Below are positions 23,552-31,401 of a DNA stretch of 32,485 nucleotides, one piece after another (the stretch's first letter is position 1; each line of letters begins with the position of its first letter). The notes under the pieces were generated by a model that saw nothing but the letters and a program-made list of their open reading frames with translations, ran no database searches and was not told the DNA's origin. Source of the DNA: Calidithermus chliarophilus DSM 9957 (GTDB lineage: Bacteria; Deinococcota; Deinococci; Deinococcales; Thermaceae); contig NZ_KE387023.1 in assembly GCF_000430045.1 (NCBI RefSeq), forward strand, positions 342,253 to 374,737, read 5' to 3'. The position numbers were made by a program, and so were the translations under genes.

Positions 23552-24579
23552 TTAGATTTTTACCTCCACAGCCCCCAGTAGGTCCAAGGCTTGCAACAGG
23601 GCTTGCTTGAGGTGGGAGAGGCTAGCGTAATGGCGGCGGGGCAGAAGGTAGGCTTTGAGCTTTCTCCAAAAGGTCTCGATGAGGTTGAGCTGAGGGCTGT
23701 AGGGAGGCAAGAAGCGTAGATAGAGGTTTTGCGCTTGCCAGGTTGCCAGCCGAGCCTGGATCAGCTTGGCTTTGTGGAAGCTGGCATTGTCCAGCACCAT
23801 GACCGTGAGCTTGTTTTGCTGGCTGGCTTGTTGGGCCTGCTTCTCAAGAAAAGCCAGTACCGCTTCTTTCGTACATCTACCTTCCAGTACTGCATACTGC
23901 CCGTGCCTCCCAGCGTACGACCAGGCGCCGATGAGATTGATCCGCCCGGCGCCGCCAAAGTATCGGGGAACCCGGCGCTGGTGCGGCTGCCCCTTGAGCG
24001 TCCAGCTATAGCCTATCGGTAAGGTCAGGCCAAACCCACTCTCGTCCAGATACTTCAGAATGACCCGACCTTCGAGCGCCCCCTTTTCAGGGTGTCGAGC
24101 GCCGCTTCAGCCTGTCGCAGCAACTGGGGGTCGGGCTGACCGGCCACGACGTAGCGATCCCGTTTCCAGGCGTAACCCAGTTGCCGGAGGTTGCGTCGCA
24201 CGCTCTCCTCGTCTACCTGGATGCCAAACTCCAGGGCGATGGCTTCCGTCAACTGCCGCGCATTCCAACAGCGGTCTTCCGCCAGCTTATCCCGCATAAA
24301 CTGCAAGGCCTCTGCGTGGAGTTTGCGCCGATTGCCTTTCTGGGGACGATCCGCCAGTCCCTCGAACTTCCGGCTTACCCAGGCATTCAGCGCTGCGCCA
24401 ACCGTCCGCACGTGGCATCCGACATACCCGGCAATCCGGCTCATCTCCCAACGCTGGTTCGACAACCGAATCATCTGACTGCGCAGCCTCACCTTCTTGT
24501 TCATGTGGGGGCTTTGCTCGATAGCCCGCAGTTGTTCATCCTCTTCTTGGCTCAACTCAATGTACCGAAAGTTTCCCAC
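23552..24579 (-). CDS. IS630-family transposase in two frames (probable -1 frameshift)
   Basis: The first frame (24579-24055, GTG start, 174 aa) has helix-turn-helix regions (RLSNQRWEMSRIAGYVGCHV as parts) ending RGRSKVGSF. The second frame is open from 24106 to 23552 and has no ATG or GTG at its beginning; it carries the DDE catalytic set: Asp in LKYLDESGFG, Asp in MVLDNASFH and Glu in QLNLIETFW, with 37 residues between the last two. The fused product would be about 340 aa, normal for the family. The overlap contains AAAAGGGGG (minus strand 24087-24079), where a -1 slip joins the frames. Programmed frameshifting is likely, though a disabling mutation cannot be excluded. GTG 24579 is 6 nt from TAGACT. 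Confidence 0.85.
24079..24087 (-). promoter_or_regulatory. Candidate -1 slippage site in the transposase
   Basis: On the minus strand the run AAAAGGGGG lies in the overlap of the two transposase frames, 24 nt before the first-frame TGA. A -1 slip of ribosome or RNA polymerase here links the helix-turn-helix and DDE parts. Confidence 0.5.
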
Positions 24580-24603
24580 TGTAAAAGTCTATCGTGAGTG
24601 TAC

Positions 24604-25413
24604 TTAATGCACCACGGTGCCCGCCCCGGCCAGGGCCCTCTGGATGGGCTGCTCGAGCCGCGCGTCGCCGAAGATGACCCGGCCCACCCCGCCCTGCACC
24701 GCCTCCACCGCGCCGAGCACCTTCTTCTTCATGCGCCCCTGCGCCACGGCCATGTAGGCGGGGTCGTTGACCCGGGCGGCGGGGATCTCGCGGATGAGGC
24801 TCGACTCGTCGGGGAAGTTGGCGAGCAGGCCGGGGACGTTGGACAACAGCAGCAGGGCCTCGGCCTTGAGGCTCGTCGCCACCATCGAGGCCGCGGTGTC
24901 GCCGTCGGTGTTGATGGCGTCGCCCTCGTAGCTCACGGCCGGGGGGGTGAGCACGGGCATGTAGCCCGCCTCGAGCAGCAGCGTGAGCAGGGCGGTGTTG
25001 ACCCGCTCGACCGAGCCGGTGAAGTCGCCGCGGTGGATCTTGATCTTGCCGTTCTCCACGTACTTCACCGCGTCCTTGCGCCTGCCCTCGAAGACGCGCC
25101 CGTCGAGCCCCGACAGGCCCACCGCGTTCACGCCCTCGCGCTGCAGCAGCTCGACGACGCGCTTGTTCACCAGGCCGCAGTAGACCATCTCGAAGATCTC
25201 GAGGGTGCGCCGGTCGGTGAGGCGGCTGGTCATGCCGCCGGGGTGGGTGAGGAACTGCGGCGGGTGGCCCAAAGCCTCCGCGACCTTGTTCGTCTCCGAC
25301 GAGCCGCCGTGCACGAGGATGAGCCTGTGCCCCTGCTTCCACAGCGCGGCCGCGTCCTTGGCGACCGCTTCGTAGTTGATGCCTTCCGATCCCCCGACCT
25401 TGACGACGATCAC
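24604..25413 (-). CDS. lysZ: [LysW]-aminoadipate kinase
   Basis: The 269-aa protein belongs to the acetylglutamate kinase fold and closely resembles remembered Thermus LysZ, which phosphorylates the LysW-bound alpha-aminoadipate in the carrier-protein lysine pathway. Shared blocks are VKVGGSEGINYEAVAKDAA, LVHGGSSETNKVAEALGHPP, LTHPGGMTSRLTDRRTLEIF (each as part), VYCGLVNKR, AINTDGD and GRMKKKV. GTG 25413 gives the expected MIVVKVGG start; a TTG six bases upstream is less likely. TAGACT lies 7 nt upstream but overlaps the stop of the preceding gene, so operon expression is equally possible. The stop TAA coincides with the IS630 target site; the reading frame ends GTVVH, close to the family's usual end, so the enzyme should be intact. 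Confidence 0.92.
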   Translation of the reverse strand: MIVVKVGGSEGINYEAVAKDAAALWKQGHRLILVHGGSSETNKVAEALGHPPQFLTHPGGMTSRLTDRRTLEIFEMVYCGLVNKRVVELLQREGVNAVGLSGLDGRVFEGRRKDAVKYVENGKIKIHRGDFTGSVERVNTALLTLLLEAGYMPVLTPPAVSYEGDAINTDGDTAASMVATSLKAEALLLLSNVPGLLANFPDESSLIREIPAARVNDPAYMAVAQGRMKKKVLGAVEAVQGGVGRVIFGDARLEQPIQRALAGAGTVVH

Positions 25414-25423
25414 GCCCAAAAGT

Positions 25424-25861
25424 CTACCGCACCCCCAGCCGTATGGCAGCCCAGTGCAGGCCCCACAGCCACAGCGGCCCCAGCAGCGGGATCACCCCGG
25501 ACCCCCACCCCAGCATCAGGCCAATTAAGCCCGTCGATAGCCCGCCCCCCAGAATCCCCGCAGCTAGCCACAGCAGGCTCGAGTGCCCATCTATGCCCAG
25601 CGCCACGATCATCCCAAAGCCCGACAACAGCGCCACTATGCTGCCCCAAAACCACCCCTGCAGCAGCATGAGCAAGAAAGTAGGCCCGAAGGATACCTGC
25701 CGCAGGTAGCCCCAGAGGCCCGCCGTTAGGGCCGCGCTCGGGCAAATCGCCGATACCAACATCCCCAGCAGCTCCCCGGAGAATGAAAGGGTAGAAGCGA
25801 GGACCGCGGCGACCGGAAGGGCACTCAGGCCGCCCCAGAGCATCAGAAGTAGGAGTTTCAC
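25424..25861 (-). CDS. Small membrane protein, unknown
   Basis: From GTG 25861 the frame gives 145 aa, almost entirely hydrophobic, with about four membrane segments (LLLLMLWGGLSALPVAAVL, LTAGLWGYL, FLLMLLQGWFWGSIVALL, SLLWLAAGILGGGLSTGL) and ending LGVR. The frame is open further upstream, but there it only shadows the GNAT gene. A GGTGGGG stretch five nt before the GTG may serve as ribosome-binding site. It lies 27 nt after the GNAT stop and 10 nt before lysZ, so it is probably in their operon. No family was recognised. Confidence 0.6.
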   Translation of the reverse strand: MKLLLLMLWGGLSALPVAAVLASTLSFSGELLGMLVSAICPSAALTAGLWGYLRQVSFGPTFLLMLLQGWFWGSIVALLSGFGMIVALGIDGHSSLLWLAAGILGGGLSTGLIGLMLGWGSGVIPLLGPLWLWGLHWAAIRLGVR

Positions 25862-25887
25862 CCGTTCCCCACCCACATGCAGATGGC

Positions 25888-26337
25888 TCAGCCCCGCCCC
25901 TGGCGCGTGTACACGTCCGGGTCGTGGCGCTCCATGAAGCGGTCGGGGGCGGCCAGCGGCCTGAAGCCGAACTGCGCGTACAGGCCGTGCGCGTCGCGGG
26001 TCGCCAGCATCCAGCGCCGCAGGCCCTGGAGCTCGGGGTGGGCGGTGATGCACTCCATCAGCCACTTCGACAGCCCCTGGCCGCGGCGCTCGGGCAGCAC
26101 GTAGACGTCGGCCAGGTAGGCGAAGGTGGCATAGTCGGTCACCAGCCGCGCCCAGCCCACCTGCGCCTCGCCCTCGAAGACCCCGAAGGCCAGCGAGTTG
26201 CGGAAGGCCCGCTGCAGCACCTCGAGGGGGATCCCCAGCGACCAGTAGGCCTGGGTGCTGAGGTGGTGGTGCACCAGCGGCCAGTCGAAACGAGACAGGT
26301 CGGTGCTGACGGTGAAGCCGCCTCGATTCCACTCCAT
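25888..26337 (-). CDS. GNAT-family N-acetyltransferase
   Basis: The 149-aa protein has the GNAT core: VGWARLVTD (strand 4), YLADVYVLPERRGQGLSKWLME (strand plus the acetyl-CoA pyrophosphate loop RRGQGL, read as parts) and GLYAQFGFRPL near the end. Motif RGQGLS is a good acetyl-CoA site. The acceptor is unknown; resemblance is to small-molecule acetyltransferases with an N-terminal HHHLSTQAYWS segment. ATG 26337 is four nt after the stop of the upstream phosphatase gene, so the two are very likely cotranscribed; a TAGAGT hexamer there falls inside coding sequence and may be chance. Confidence 0.88.
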   Translation of the reverse strand: MEWNRGGFTVSTDLSRFDWPLVHHHLSTQAYWSLGIPLEVLQRAFRNSLAFGVFEGEAQVGWARLVTDYATFAYLADVYVLPERRGQGLSKWLMECITAHPELQGLRRWMLATRDAHGLYAQFGFRPLAAPDRFMERHDPDVYTRQGRG

Positions 26338-26341
26338 GCGC

Positions 26342-26866
26342 CTACTCTAGCGGGTAAAGCTCCGGGCGCAGGAAGGGCGGGAGGGCGAGCTCGAGGGTGT
26401 GCCGCCAGAACTCCACGCGCTCGACGCGGGCGAGGGTGAGGATGCCCACCGCGCCCAGACCCTTCTTGGTGTCCTTCTGGCCCACCAACTCGTCCATCAC
26501 CGGGCCCAGCTCCTCGCCCGCCCGCACCCGCTCGCCCACCGCCGGGGGGAGCAGCACGCTGCCGCCGCGGGCCACCCCCGCACGGCCGTCCTCGCGCAGG
26601 ACCACCGCCACGTTGAACAGCCACGCGCCCAGGTCGTTGAACTCCACGCCGGCCTCCAGGCCCAGCCCCCAGCTCGCTCCCGGGGTCCGCAGGGCGCCTT
26701 TCGCCCGGTTGTGGGCCCCGGTGAAGGTCTCCTCGTAGCCGATGGGCTGCACCCGCACCCCCGAAGCCACCTCCACGCCGCGCACCTCGAGGCCGCCGAA
26801 CACCTCCGCGAACACCCGGCGCACGGGCTCGAGCTTGGCCGGGTTGGTAGAACCTACGATCACCAT
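26342..26866 (-). CDS. Inosine/xanthosine triphosphatase (YjjX/DUF84 family)
   Basis: The 174-aa protein fits the non-canonical purine NTP phosphatase family that removes ITP and XTP. Its start VIVGSTNPAKLEPVRRVF is the nucleotide-binding strand-loop; PIGYEETFTGAHNRAKGAL and GLGLEAGVEF supply further conserved parts, and DELVGQKDTKKGLGAVGILT (as parts) the C-terminal signature. The length is normal. ATG 26866 is 6 nt from a TAGGAT box, with no Shine-Dalgarno, so a leaderless transcript heading the phosphatase-GNAT-membrane protein-lysZ run is plausible. Confidence 0.88.
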   Translation of the reverse strand: MVIVGSTNPAKLEPVRRVFAEVFGGLEVRGVEVASGVRVQPIGYEETFTGAHNRAKGALRTPGASWGLGLEAGVEFNDLGAWLFNVAVVLREDGRAGVARGGSVLLPPAVGERVRAGEELGPVMDELVGQKDTKKGLGAVGILTLARVERVEFWRHTLELALPPFLRPELYPLE

Positions 26867-26872
26867 GCCGGC

Positions 26873-26878
26873 ATCCTA
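26873..26878 (-). promoter_or_regulatory. Putative -10 box (TAGGAT) of the yjjX-like operon
   Basis: TAGGAT on the minus strand ends 6 nt before ATG 26866, in the region shared with the divergent ABC transporter promoter. Confidence 0.42.
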
Positions 26879-27001
26879 GCGCACCCGGCGGGTCGGGCGG
26901 GCTCGAGGCGCAGGCTGCCTTCATCCGCCCCGTGAAACCCGCCATCCACCGTTCGGTTGATATACCATTCAGGCTCCTGGACTAAACAGACCGCCAGTTG
27001 A

Positions 27002-27030
27002 TTTACGAGTTCGTCCACCGTCCATATAAT
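27002..27030 (+). promoter_or_regulatory. Promoter of the peptide ABC transporter operon
   Basis: TTTACG (27002-27007) and a perfect TATAAT (27025-27030) are 17 nt apart, a good housekeeping promoter. The start would be near 27037, giving a ~43-nt leader with GGAGG (27071-27075) 4 nt before ATG 27080. Unlike many genes here this one is clearly leadered, with a strong ribosome-binding site. Confidence 0.75.
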
Positions 27031-27079
27031 TTGCTCGGCGACTTCAGCCACAAATGTAGGAACAACCGGAGGAGGTTAA

Positions 27080-28954
27080 ATGAAATACCTCAGTAAGCTG
27101 GCAACGGTATGGATTGTTGGAGCAGGCTTGGCCTTCGCGGGGCCACAGGACAACACCCTGGTGGTGGGGGCCTCGCAAGAGCCTACGGTGCTGGGCGGGG
27201 ACTTCCTGAGCATCATCTCCAACCAGTCCATCAAGGCCGAGGTGGAGAACTACCTGCTCGTCCCGATGATCGGCATCGACGCCGACAGCAAGAACTTCCC
27301 CATCATGGTCACCGAGCTGCCCACGCTGGCCAACCGCCGGCTGCGCTCGGTGGACATCGGCGGGGGCAAGCGGCGCCTGGAGATGGACCTCACGCTCCGC
27401 TCCGACCTCAAGTGGTCCGACGGCACCCCCATCACCACCGACGACATCGCCTTCTTCAACGAGGTGGGCAACGCCAAGGGCATGCCGGTGCTCAACCCCG
27501 ACGTGTGGGAGCGGCGCAAGCTGATCGTCAAGGACAAGCTCAACTTCACCGTGACCTTCGAGCCCGCCTTCTACACCGACACCATCGGCGCGCCCATCGG
27601 CTACGCCCCGGCGCACGTCATGCGCCCCGAGTGGCAGAAGGTGCTGGCCCAGACCCAGAACCTCGACGCCAAGCGCGACGCGGCGCGCCTGAGCGAGATC
27701 TACCGCAGCTTCTTCCAGGCCTTCGGCTCCAACCGCGCCATCAACCAGGGCAAGATGGTCTGGTCCGGCCCCTTCCGGGTCACCCGCTGGGCCGCCGGCA
27801 GCACCATCGAGCTGACCCGTAACCCCAACTTCTGGATCACCCCGCCCGGCGGCGCGGACAAGTACGTCCAGCGGGTCACCTACCGCATCATCCAGAACAC
27901 CAACTCGCTGCTCGTGGCCATCCTGGGCGGCGGCGTCGACGCGACCTCGCGCGTGTCCATCACCCTCGACCAGGCCCGCAGCCCGCAGCTCACCAGCCGC
28001 GCCCCCGGCCGCTACGACATCTGGAGCGTCCCCGGCGCGGTGTGGGAGCACATCGACGTCAACAAGTTCACCAACGTCGAGCGCGTGAAGGAGCTGGGCC
28101 TCGACGACAAGCGCACCCGCCAGGCGCTGCTGCACGCCCTCGACCGCGACTCGTGGGTCAAGGCCTTCTTCGAGGGCTTCGAGCCGGTGTCCCACACCTG
28201 GGTCGCCCCGGTGAACCCGCTGTTCAACGACAAGGTGCGCCGCTACGAGTACAACCCCGACAAGGCCAAGGCCCTGCTGGCCGAGATGGGCTGGCGGCCT
28301 GGCCCCGACGGCATCCTCCAGCGCACCGTCGGCGGCAAGACCGTCCGCTTCGAGATCGAGTTCGTCACCACCTCCGGCAACGCCATCCGCGAGCGCACCC
28401 AGCAGCTCTTCGCCGAGCAGTGGAAGCGCATCGGCGTGGCGGTGAAGATCAACAACGCGCCCAGCGCCGTGGTCTTCGACGCCAAGTACCTCAACCGCGC
28501 GGTGGAGGGCACCTGGACCGGCATGACCATGTTCGCCTGGGTCTCGAGCCTGGCCGAGCTGGGCAACCTCTTCAAGTACAAAGACCTCAACACCGGCGCC
28601 ACCTTCATCCCCACCGCCGAGAACAACTTCACCGGCCAGAACATCGGCGGCTGGCGCAACGACGAGTACGACCGCCTGGCAGCCCAGGCCGTGGTGGAGT
28701 TCGACCCCGAGAAGCGGGCCGAGCTGTTCGCCCGCATGCAGGTCATCTGGGCCGAGGAGCTCCCCGCCCTGCCCCTGCGCTTCCGCGCCGACCCCCTGAT
28801 CACCAAGAAGGGGCTGGTCAACTACCTGGGTGCCACCTACTCCGGCGGCAACAACTACCCCAACTGGCTCCCCTGGGCCATCGGCTGGACCGCCCGCGGG
28901 GCCCAGAAGCTCTTCGACCAGGCCAAGTACGCCACCGCGATCAGCACCAAGTAA
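27080..28954 (+). CDS. Peptide-type ABC transporter substrate-binding protein (SBP_bac_5)
   Basis: The 624-aa protein has a signal peptide with likely cleavage after AFA (residue 20), then the family 5 binding-protein fold. The typical block LRSDLKWSDGTPITTDDIAF (as parts) is at ~107-125, and RQALLHALDRDSWVKAFFEG and the second-lobe YNPDKAKALLAEMGW follow. Such proteins bind oligopeptides, but relatives bind nickel, heme or sugars, so the ligand is open. It is in one operon with two permeases; a hairpin lies in the gap after it. No lipobox Cys is present, so it is periplasmic/soluble or anchored by another route. Confidence 0.93.
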   Translation: MKYLSKLATVWIVGAGLAFAGPQDNTLVVGASQEPTVLGGDFLSIISNQSIKAEVENYLLVPMIGIDADSKNFPIMVTELPTLANRRLRSVDIGGGKRRLEMDLTLRSDLKWSDGTPITTDDIAFFNEVGNAKGMPVLNPDVWERRKLIVKDKLNFTVTFEPAFYTDTIGAPIGYAPAHVMRPEWQKVLAQTQNLDAKRDAARLSEIYRSFFQAFGSNRAINQGKMVWSGPFRVTRWAAGSTIELTRNPNFWITPPGGADKYVQRVTYRIIQNTNSLLVAILGGGVDATSRVSITLDQARSPQLTSRAPGRYDIWSVPGAVWEHIDVNKFTNVERVKELGLDDKRTRQALLHALDRDSWVKAFFEGFEPVSHTWVAPVNPLFNDKVRRYEYNPDKAKALLAEMGWRPGPDGILQRTVGGKTVRFEIEFVTTSGNAIRERTQQLFAEQWKRIGVAVKINNAPSAVVFDAKYLNRAVEGTWTGMTMFAWVSSLAELGNLFKYKDLNTGATFIPTAENNFTGQNIGGWRNDEYDRLAAQAVVEFDPEKRAELFARMQVIWAEELPALPLRFRADPLITKKGLVNYLGATYSGGNNYPNWLPWAIGWTARGAQKLFDQAKYATAISTK

Positions 28955-28964
28955 GTCCCCGGCC

Positions 28965-28996
28965 GGGTTGGCCCGCAAGAGTCTGCGGGCCAACCC
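28965..28996 (+). promoter_or_regulatory. Intercistronic hairpin after the binding-protein gene
   Basis: GGGTTGGCCCGC (28965-28976) and GCGGGCCAACCC (28985-28996) form a perfect 12-bp stem with an 8-nt loop and no T-tract. Such hairpins often protect the binding-protein mRNA or attenuate read-through so that more binding protein than permease is made. Confidence 0.6.
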
Positions 28997-29154
28997 GCTC
29001 AGGCGGTTAGAGGCCCCCGGCCCGGCTTAATAGCCCTTTCGCCGCTGGCCCGCCTCGGCGAAGCAGCCGCCAACCGCGCCACCTATTTCGAGCCCTGAGT
29101 TTGCCGCTGAACAAAGCTGGAAGAGATTTTGTCCCAAGGAGGCTTCAGACTCGG

Positions 29155-30159
29155 ATGTTCGCTTACACGATCCGCCGTTTAGTCCAGATGATCCCGCTGC
29201 TGTTCGCCGCCTCGGTGGTGATCTTCGCCCTGCTGGCGTTGCAGCCGGGCGACCCGCTCGACGAGCTGCGGCAGAACAACCCCAACCTCACCGCCGAGCA
29301 GCTCGAGCAGCTCCGCAAGGCCTACGGCCTCGACCAGCCCATCTACGTGCGCTACTTCAAGTGGCTGGGCCGCGCCCTGCAGGGCGACCTCGGCCAGTCG
29401 CGCAGCTACGGGGTAAAGGCCGCCGAATTCGTCTTCGGCGAGCGCCTGCCCCGCACGCTGCTGCTGTCGGGGCTGGCCTTCGCGGTGGCGCTGCTCATCG
29501 CCATACCGGTGGGCATCTTCTCGGCGGTGCGGCAGTACAGCACCGCCGACTACGCCATCACCTTCATGACCTTCATCGGCTTCTCCACCCCGGTGTTCTT
29601 CCTGGGCATCATCCTGCTCTACCTCTTCACCGTGGTCGTGCCCGAGCGCACGGGGTTACCCGCGCTGCCTACCGGCCTGCCCAGCCTCTTCTGGAGCGAC
29701 GTCACCACCGGCAGCATCAGCTTCTTCGGCTTCATCGGCACCTGGGCGAGCCACCTGATCCTGCCGGTGATGACCCTGGCGCTGATCCAGATGGCCTCCT
29801 GGACGCGCTACATGCGCGCGAGCTTGCTCGAGGTCCTCAACCAAGACTTCATCCGCACCGCCCGCGCTAAGGGCTTAGCCGAGCGCAAGGTGCTCTACAA
29901 GCACGCCCTGCGCAACGCGCTCATCCCCATCGTGACCCTGGTGGGCCTGGCGGTGCCGGGCGTGCTGGGCGGGGCCATCATCACCGAGAACATCTTCTCC
30001 TACCCCGGCATGGGCCGCACCATCTTCGAGTCGTTGCTGGCGAAGGACTACAACGTGGCGATGGCCGCCCTGGCCATGCTGGCGGTGCTGACCGCGCTCT
30101 TCAACCTGATCGCCGACCTGCTCTACGCGGTCGTTGACCCGCGCATTCGCTACAGCTAG
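29155..30159 (+). CDS. Peptide-type ABC transporter permease (DppB-like)
   Basis: The 334-aa protein has six predicted membrane segments and the DppB layout: MFAYTIRRLVQMIPLLFA at the start, the periplasmic AYGLDQPIYVRYFKWLGRAL, GDLGQSRSYG, and the EAA loop NQDFIRTARAKGLAERKVLYKHALRNALIPIVT (as parts) that contacts the ATPase. The ORF extends to TTG 29101, but ATG 29155 begins the recognised N-terminus; GGAGG at 29138-29142 is 12 nt upstream, rather far. It follows the binding protein by 200 nt and precedes the second permease by 8 nt. Confidence 0.93.
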   Translation: MFAYTIRRLVQMIPLLFAASVVIFALLALQPGDPLDELRQNNPNLTAEQLEQLRKAYGLDQPIYVRYFKWLGRALQGDLGQSRSYGVKAAEFVFGERLPRTLLLSGLAFAVALLIAIPVGIFSAVRQYSTADYAITFMTFIGFSTPVFFLGIILLYLFTVVVPERTGLPALPTGLPSLFWSDVTTGSISFFGFIGTWASHLILPVMTLALIQMASWTRYMRASLLEVLNQDFIRTARAKGLAERKVLYKHALRNALIPIVTLVGLAVPGVLGGAIITENIFSYPGMGRTIFESLLAKDYNVAMAALAMLAVLTALFNLIADLLYAVVDPRIRYS

Positions 30160-30167
30160 AGGTGTGT

Positions 30168-31385
30168 ATGGCTATCGCTGCGCCTAAATCTTCCGCCTCC
30201 GCCGACACGGCCTTCGGCCTGTTCTGGCGGCGTTTCCGCAAGCACCGCCTGGCCGTGGCCTCGCTGGTGTTCATCGGCCTGCTGATCCTGATGGCCGTGT
30301 TCGCCCCCTTCATCGCCCCCTACAGTCCCACGGCCCAGCCCACCGGCGAGGACCTGGCCTCCAAGTACTTCCAGGGCCCCAGCCGCGAGCACTGGCTGGG
30401 CACCGACGACCTGGGGCGCGACGTGCTCTCGAGGATCATCTACGGCGCGCGTGTCTCGCTGCTGGTGGGCTTCATGGCCGCCATCTCGGGGGTGCTGCTG
30501 GGCACCATCCTGGGCACCCTCGCCGGCTACTTCTCCGGCCGCCCCTTCCGCTTCTACCTGGGCCCCCTCAACCGCCGCGAGGGCGGCTGGCAGCCGCCGC
30601 TGTTCGTGGCGTGGCGCGTGGCGTCGTGGGTGTTGTTCTACGGCCTGCTGCTCGGAGCGGCCCAGCTCGTCTGGACGCTGGGCGGCGACGACATCCGCGC
30701 GGGGCTGGGCGGGGACTGGAGCTTCGCCAACGTGCTCTCGCTGGTGGCCTCGAGCCTGGCCTGGGCCGCCATCGCCTGGGCGGCGGTGTGGGGCCTCAGG
30801 GGCAGCTTCCGCCTCGACCTCGACATCGCCATCAGCCGGGTGATCGACTTCATGCTCACCATCCCCGAGCTCCCGCTGCTGCTGGTGCTCTCGGCGCTGC
30901 TGCGCGACCCCGGCGCTTCGGTAGGGCAGTGGATCCAGGGGGTTTTCGGCGAGTCCACGTCGGTGTTCATCATCATCTCGATCCTGGTGATCTTCGGCTG
31001 GACCGGCAGCGCCCGGCTGGTGCGCGGGGCCATCCTCTCCCTGCGCGAGCAGGAGTTCACCACCGCCGCGCAGGCCCTGGGCGCCTCGGAGGCCCGGGTG
31101 ATGTTCCGCCACCTGGTGCCCAACACCATCGCCCCCATCATCGTCAACGTGACGCTGGGGGTGGGCGGGGCCATCGTGACCGAGGCCGCGCTTTCCTTCC
31201 TGGGCTTCGGCATCCAGCCCCCGGTCGCGACCTGGGGCAACATGCTCACCAACGCGCAGGAGTACATCTTCAGCGCCCCCTGGCTGGCGCTGGCGCCGGG
31301 CTTCATGATCTTCCTCACGGTGCTGGCGTTCAACTACCTCGGTGACGGCCTGCGCGACGCGCTCGACCCCCGCAGCCGCTTGTAG
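30168..31385 (+). CDS. Peptide-type ABC transporter permease (DppC-like) with central insertion
   Basis: The 405-aa protein is about 100 residues longer than usual DppC permeases. The N-terminal LFWRRFRKHRLAVASLVFIG, HWLGTDDLGRDVLSRIIYGAR (as parts) and the EAA loop EQEFTTAAQALGASEARVMF are standard. Between AGYFSG (residue ~124) and LDIAISRVIDFML (~217) lies a ~93-residue insertion with two additional hydrophobic stretches (WRVASWVLFYGLLLGAAQLVW and LAWAAIAWAAVWGL). The start ATG 30168 has AGAGGTG just upstream; a GTG two codons earlier is possible. No ATPase gene (DppD/F) is in the window, so the ATPases must be encoded elsewhere. Confidence 0.9.
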   Translation: MAIAAPKSSASADTAFGLFWRRFRKHRLAVASLVFIGLLILMAVFAPFIAPYSPTAQPTGEDLASKYFQGPSREHWLGTDDLGRDVLSRIIYGARVSLLVGFMAAISGVLLGTILGTLAGYFSGRPFRFYLGPLNRREGGWQPPLFVAWRVASWVLFYGLLLGAAQLVWTLGGDDIRAGLGGDWSFANVLSLVASSLAWAAIAWAAVWGLRGSFRLDLDIAISRVIDFMLTIPELPLLLVLSALLRDPGASVGQWIQGVFGESTSVFIIISILVIFGWTGSARLVRGAILSLREQEFTTAAQALGASEARVMFRHLVPNTIAPIIVNVTLGVGGAIVTEAALSFLGFGIQPPVATWGNMLTNAQEYIFSAPWLALAPGFMIFLTVLAFNYLGDGLRDALDPRSRL

Positions 31386-31389
31386 CTGT

Positions 31390-31395
31390 TACAGT
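31390..31395 (+). promoter_or_regulatory. Putative -10 box (TACAGT) of the 31402 gene
   Basis: TACAGT lies 6 nt before GTG 31402, directly after the permease stop codon, and supports that start. Confidence 0.4.
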
Positions 31396-31401
31396 GAAGC
31401 T

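Larger units (their letters stand above)
23537..24607 (-). mobile_element. IS630-family insertion sequence
   Basis: The ~1.07-kb element has inverted ends: TTAAGTA (9 variable nt) TAGATTTTTAC at 23537-23563 and the inverse of TTAAGTA (9 variable nt) TAGACTTTTAC at 24581-24607. TA at each end (inside TTAA) fits the TA target duplication of IS630 elements. It carries one transposase region. The right end lies on the stop codon of lysZ, and the TAGACT in the right inverted repeat is placed as the -10 box of the transposase gene. Confidence 0.88.

Noticed and set aside
26344-26349. TAGAGT as promoter of the GNAT gene
   Set aside because: It lies inside the last codons of the upstream phosphatase gene, only four nt separate the genes, and an operon explains the layout better.
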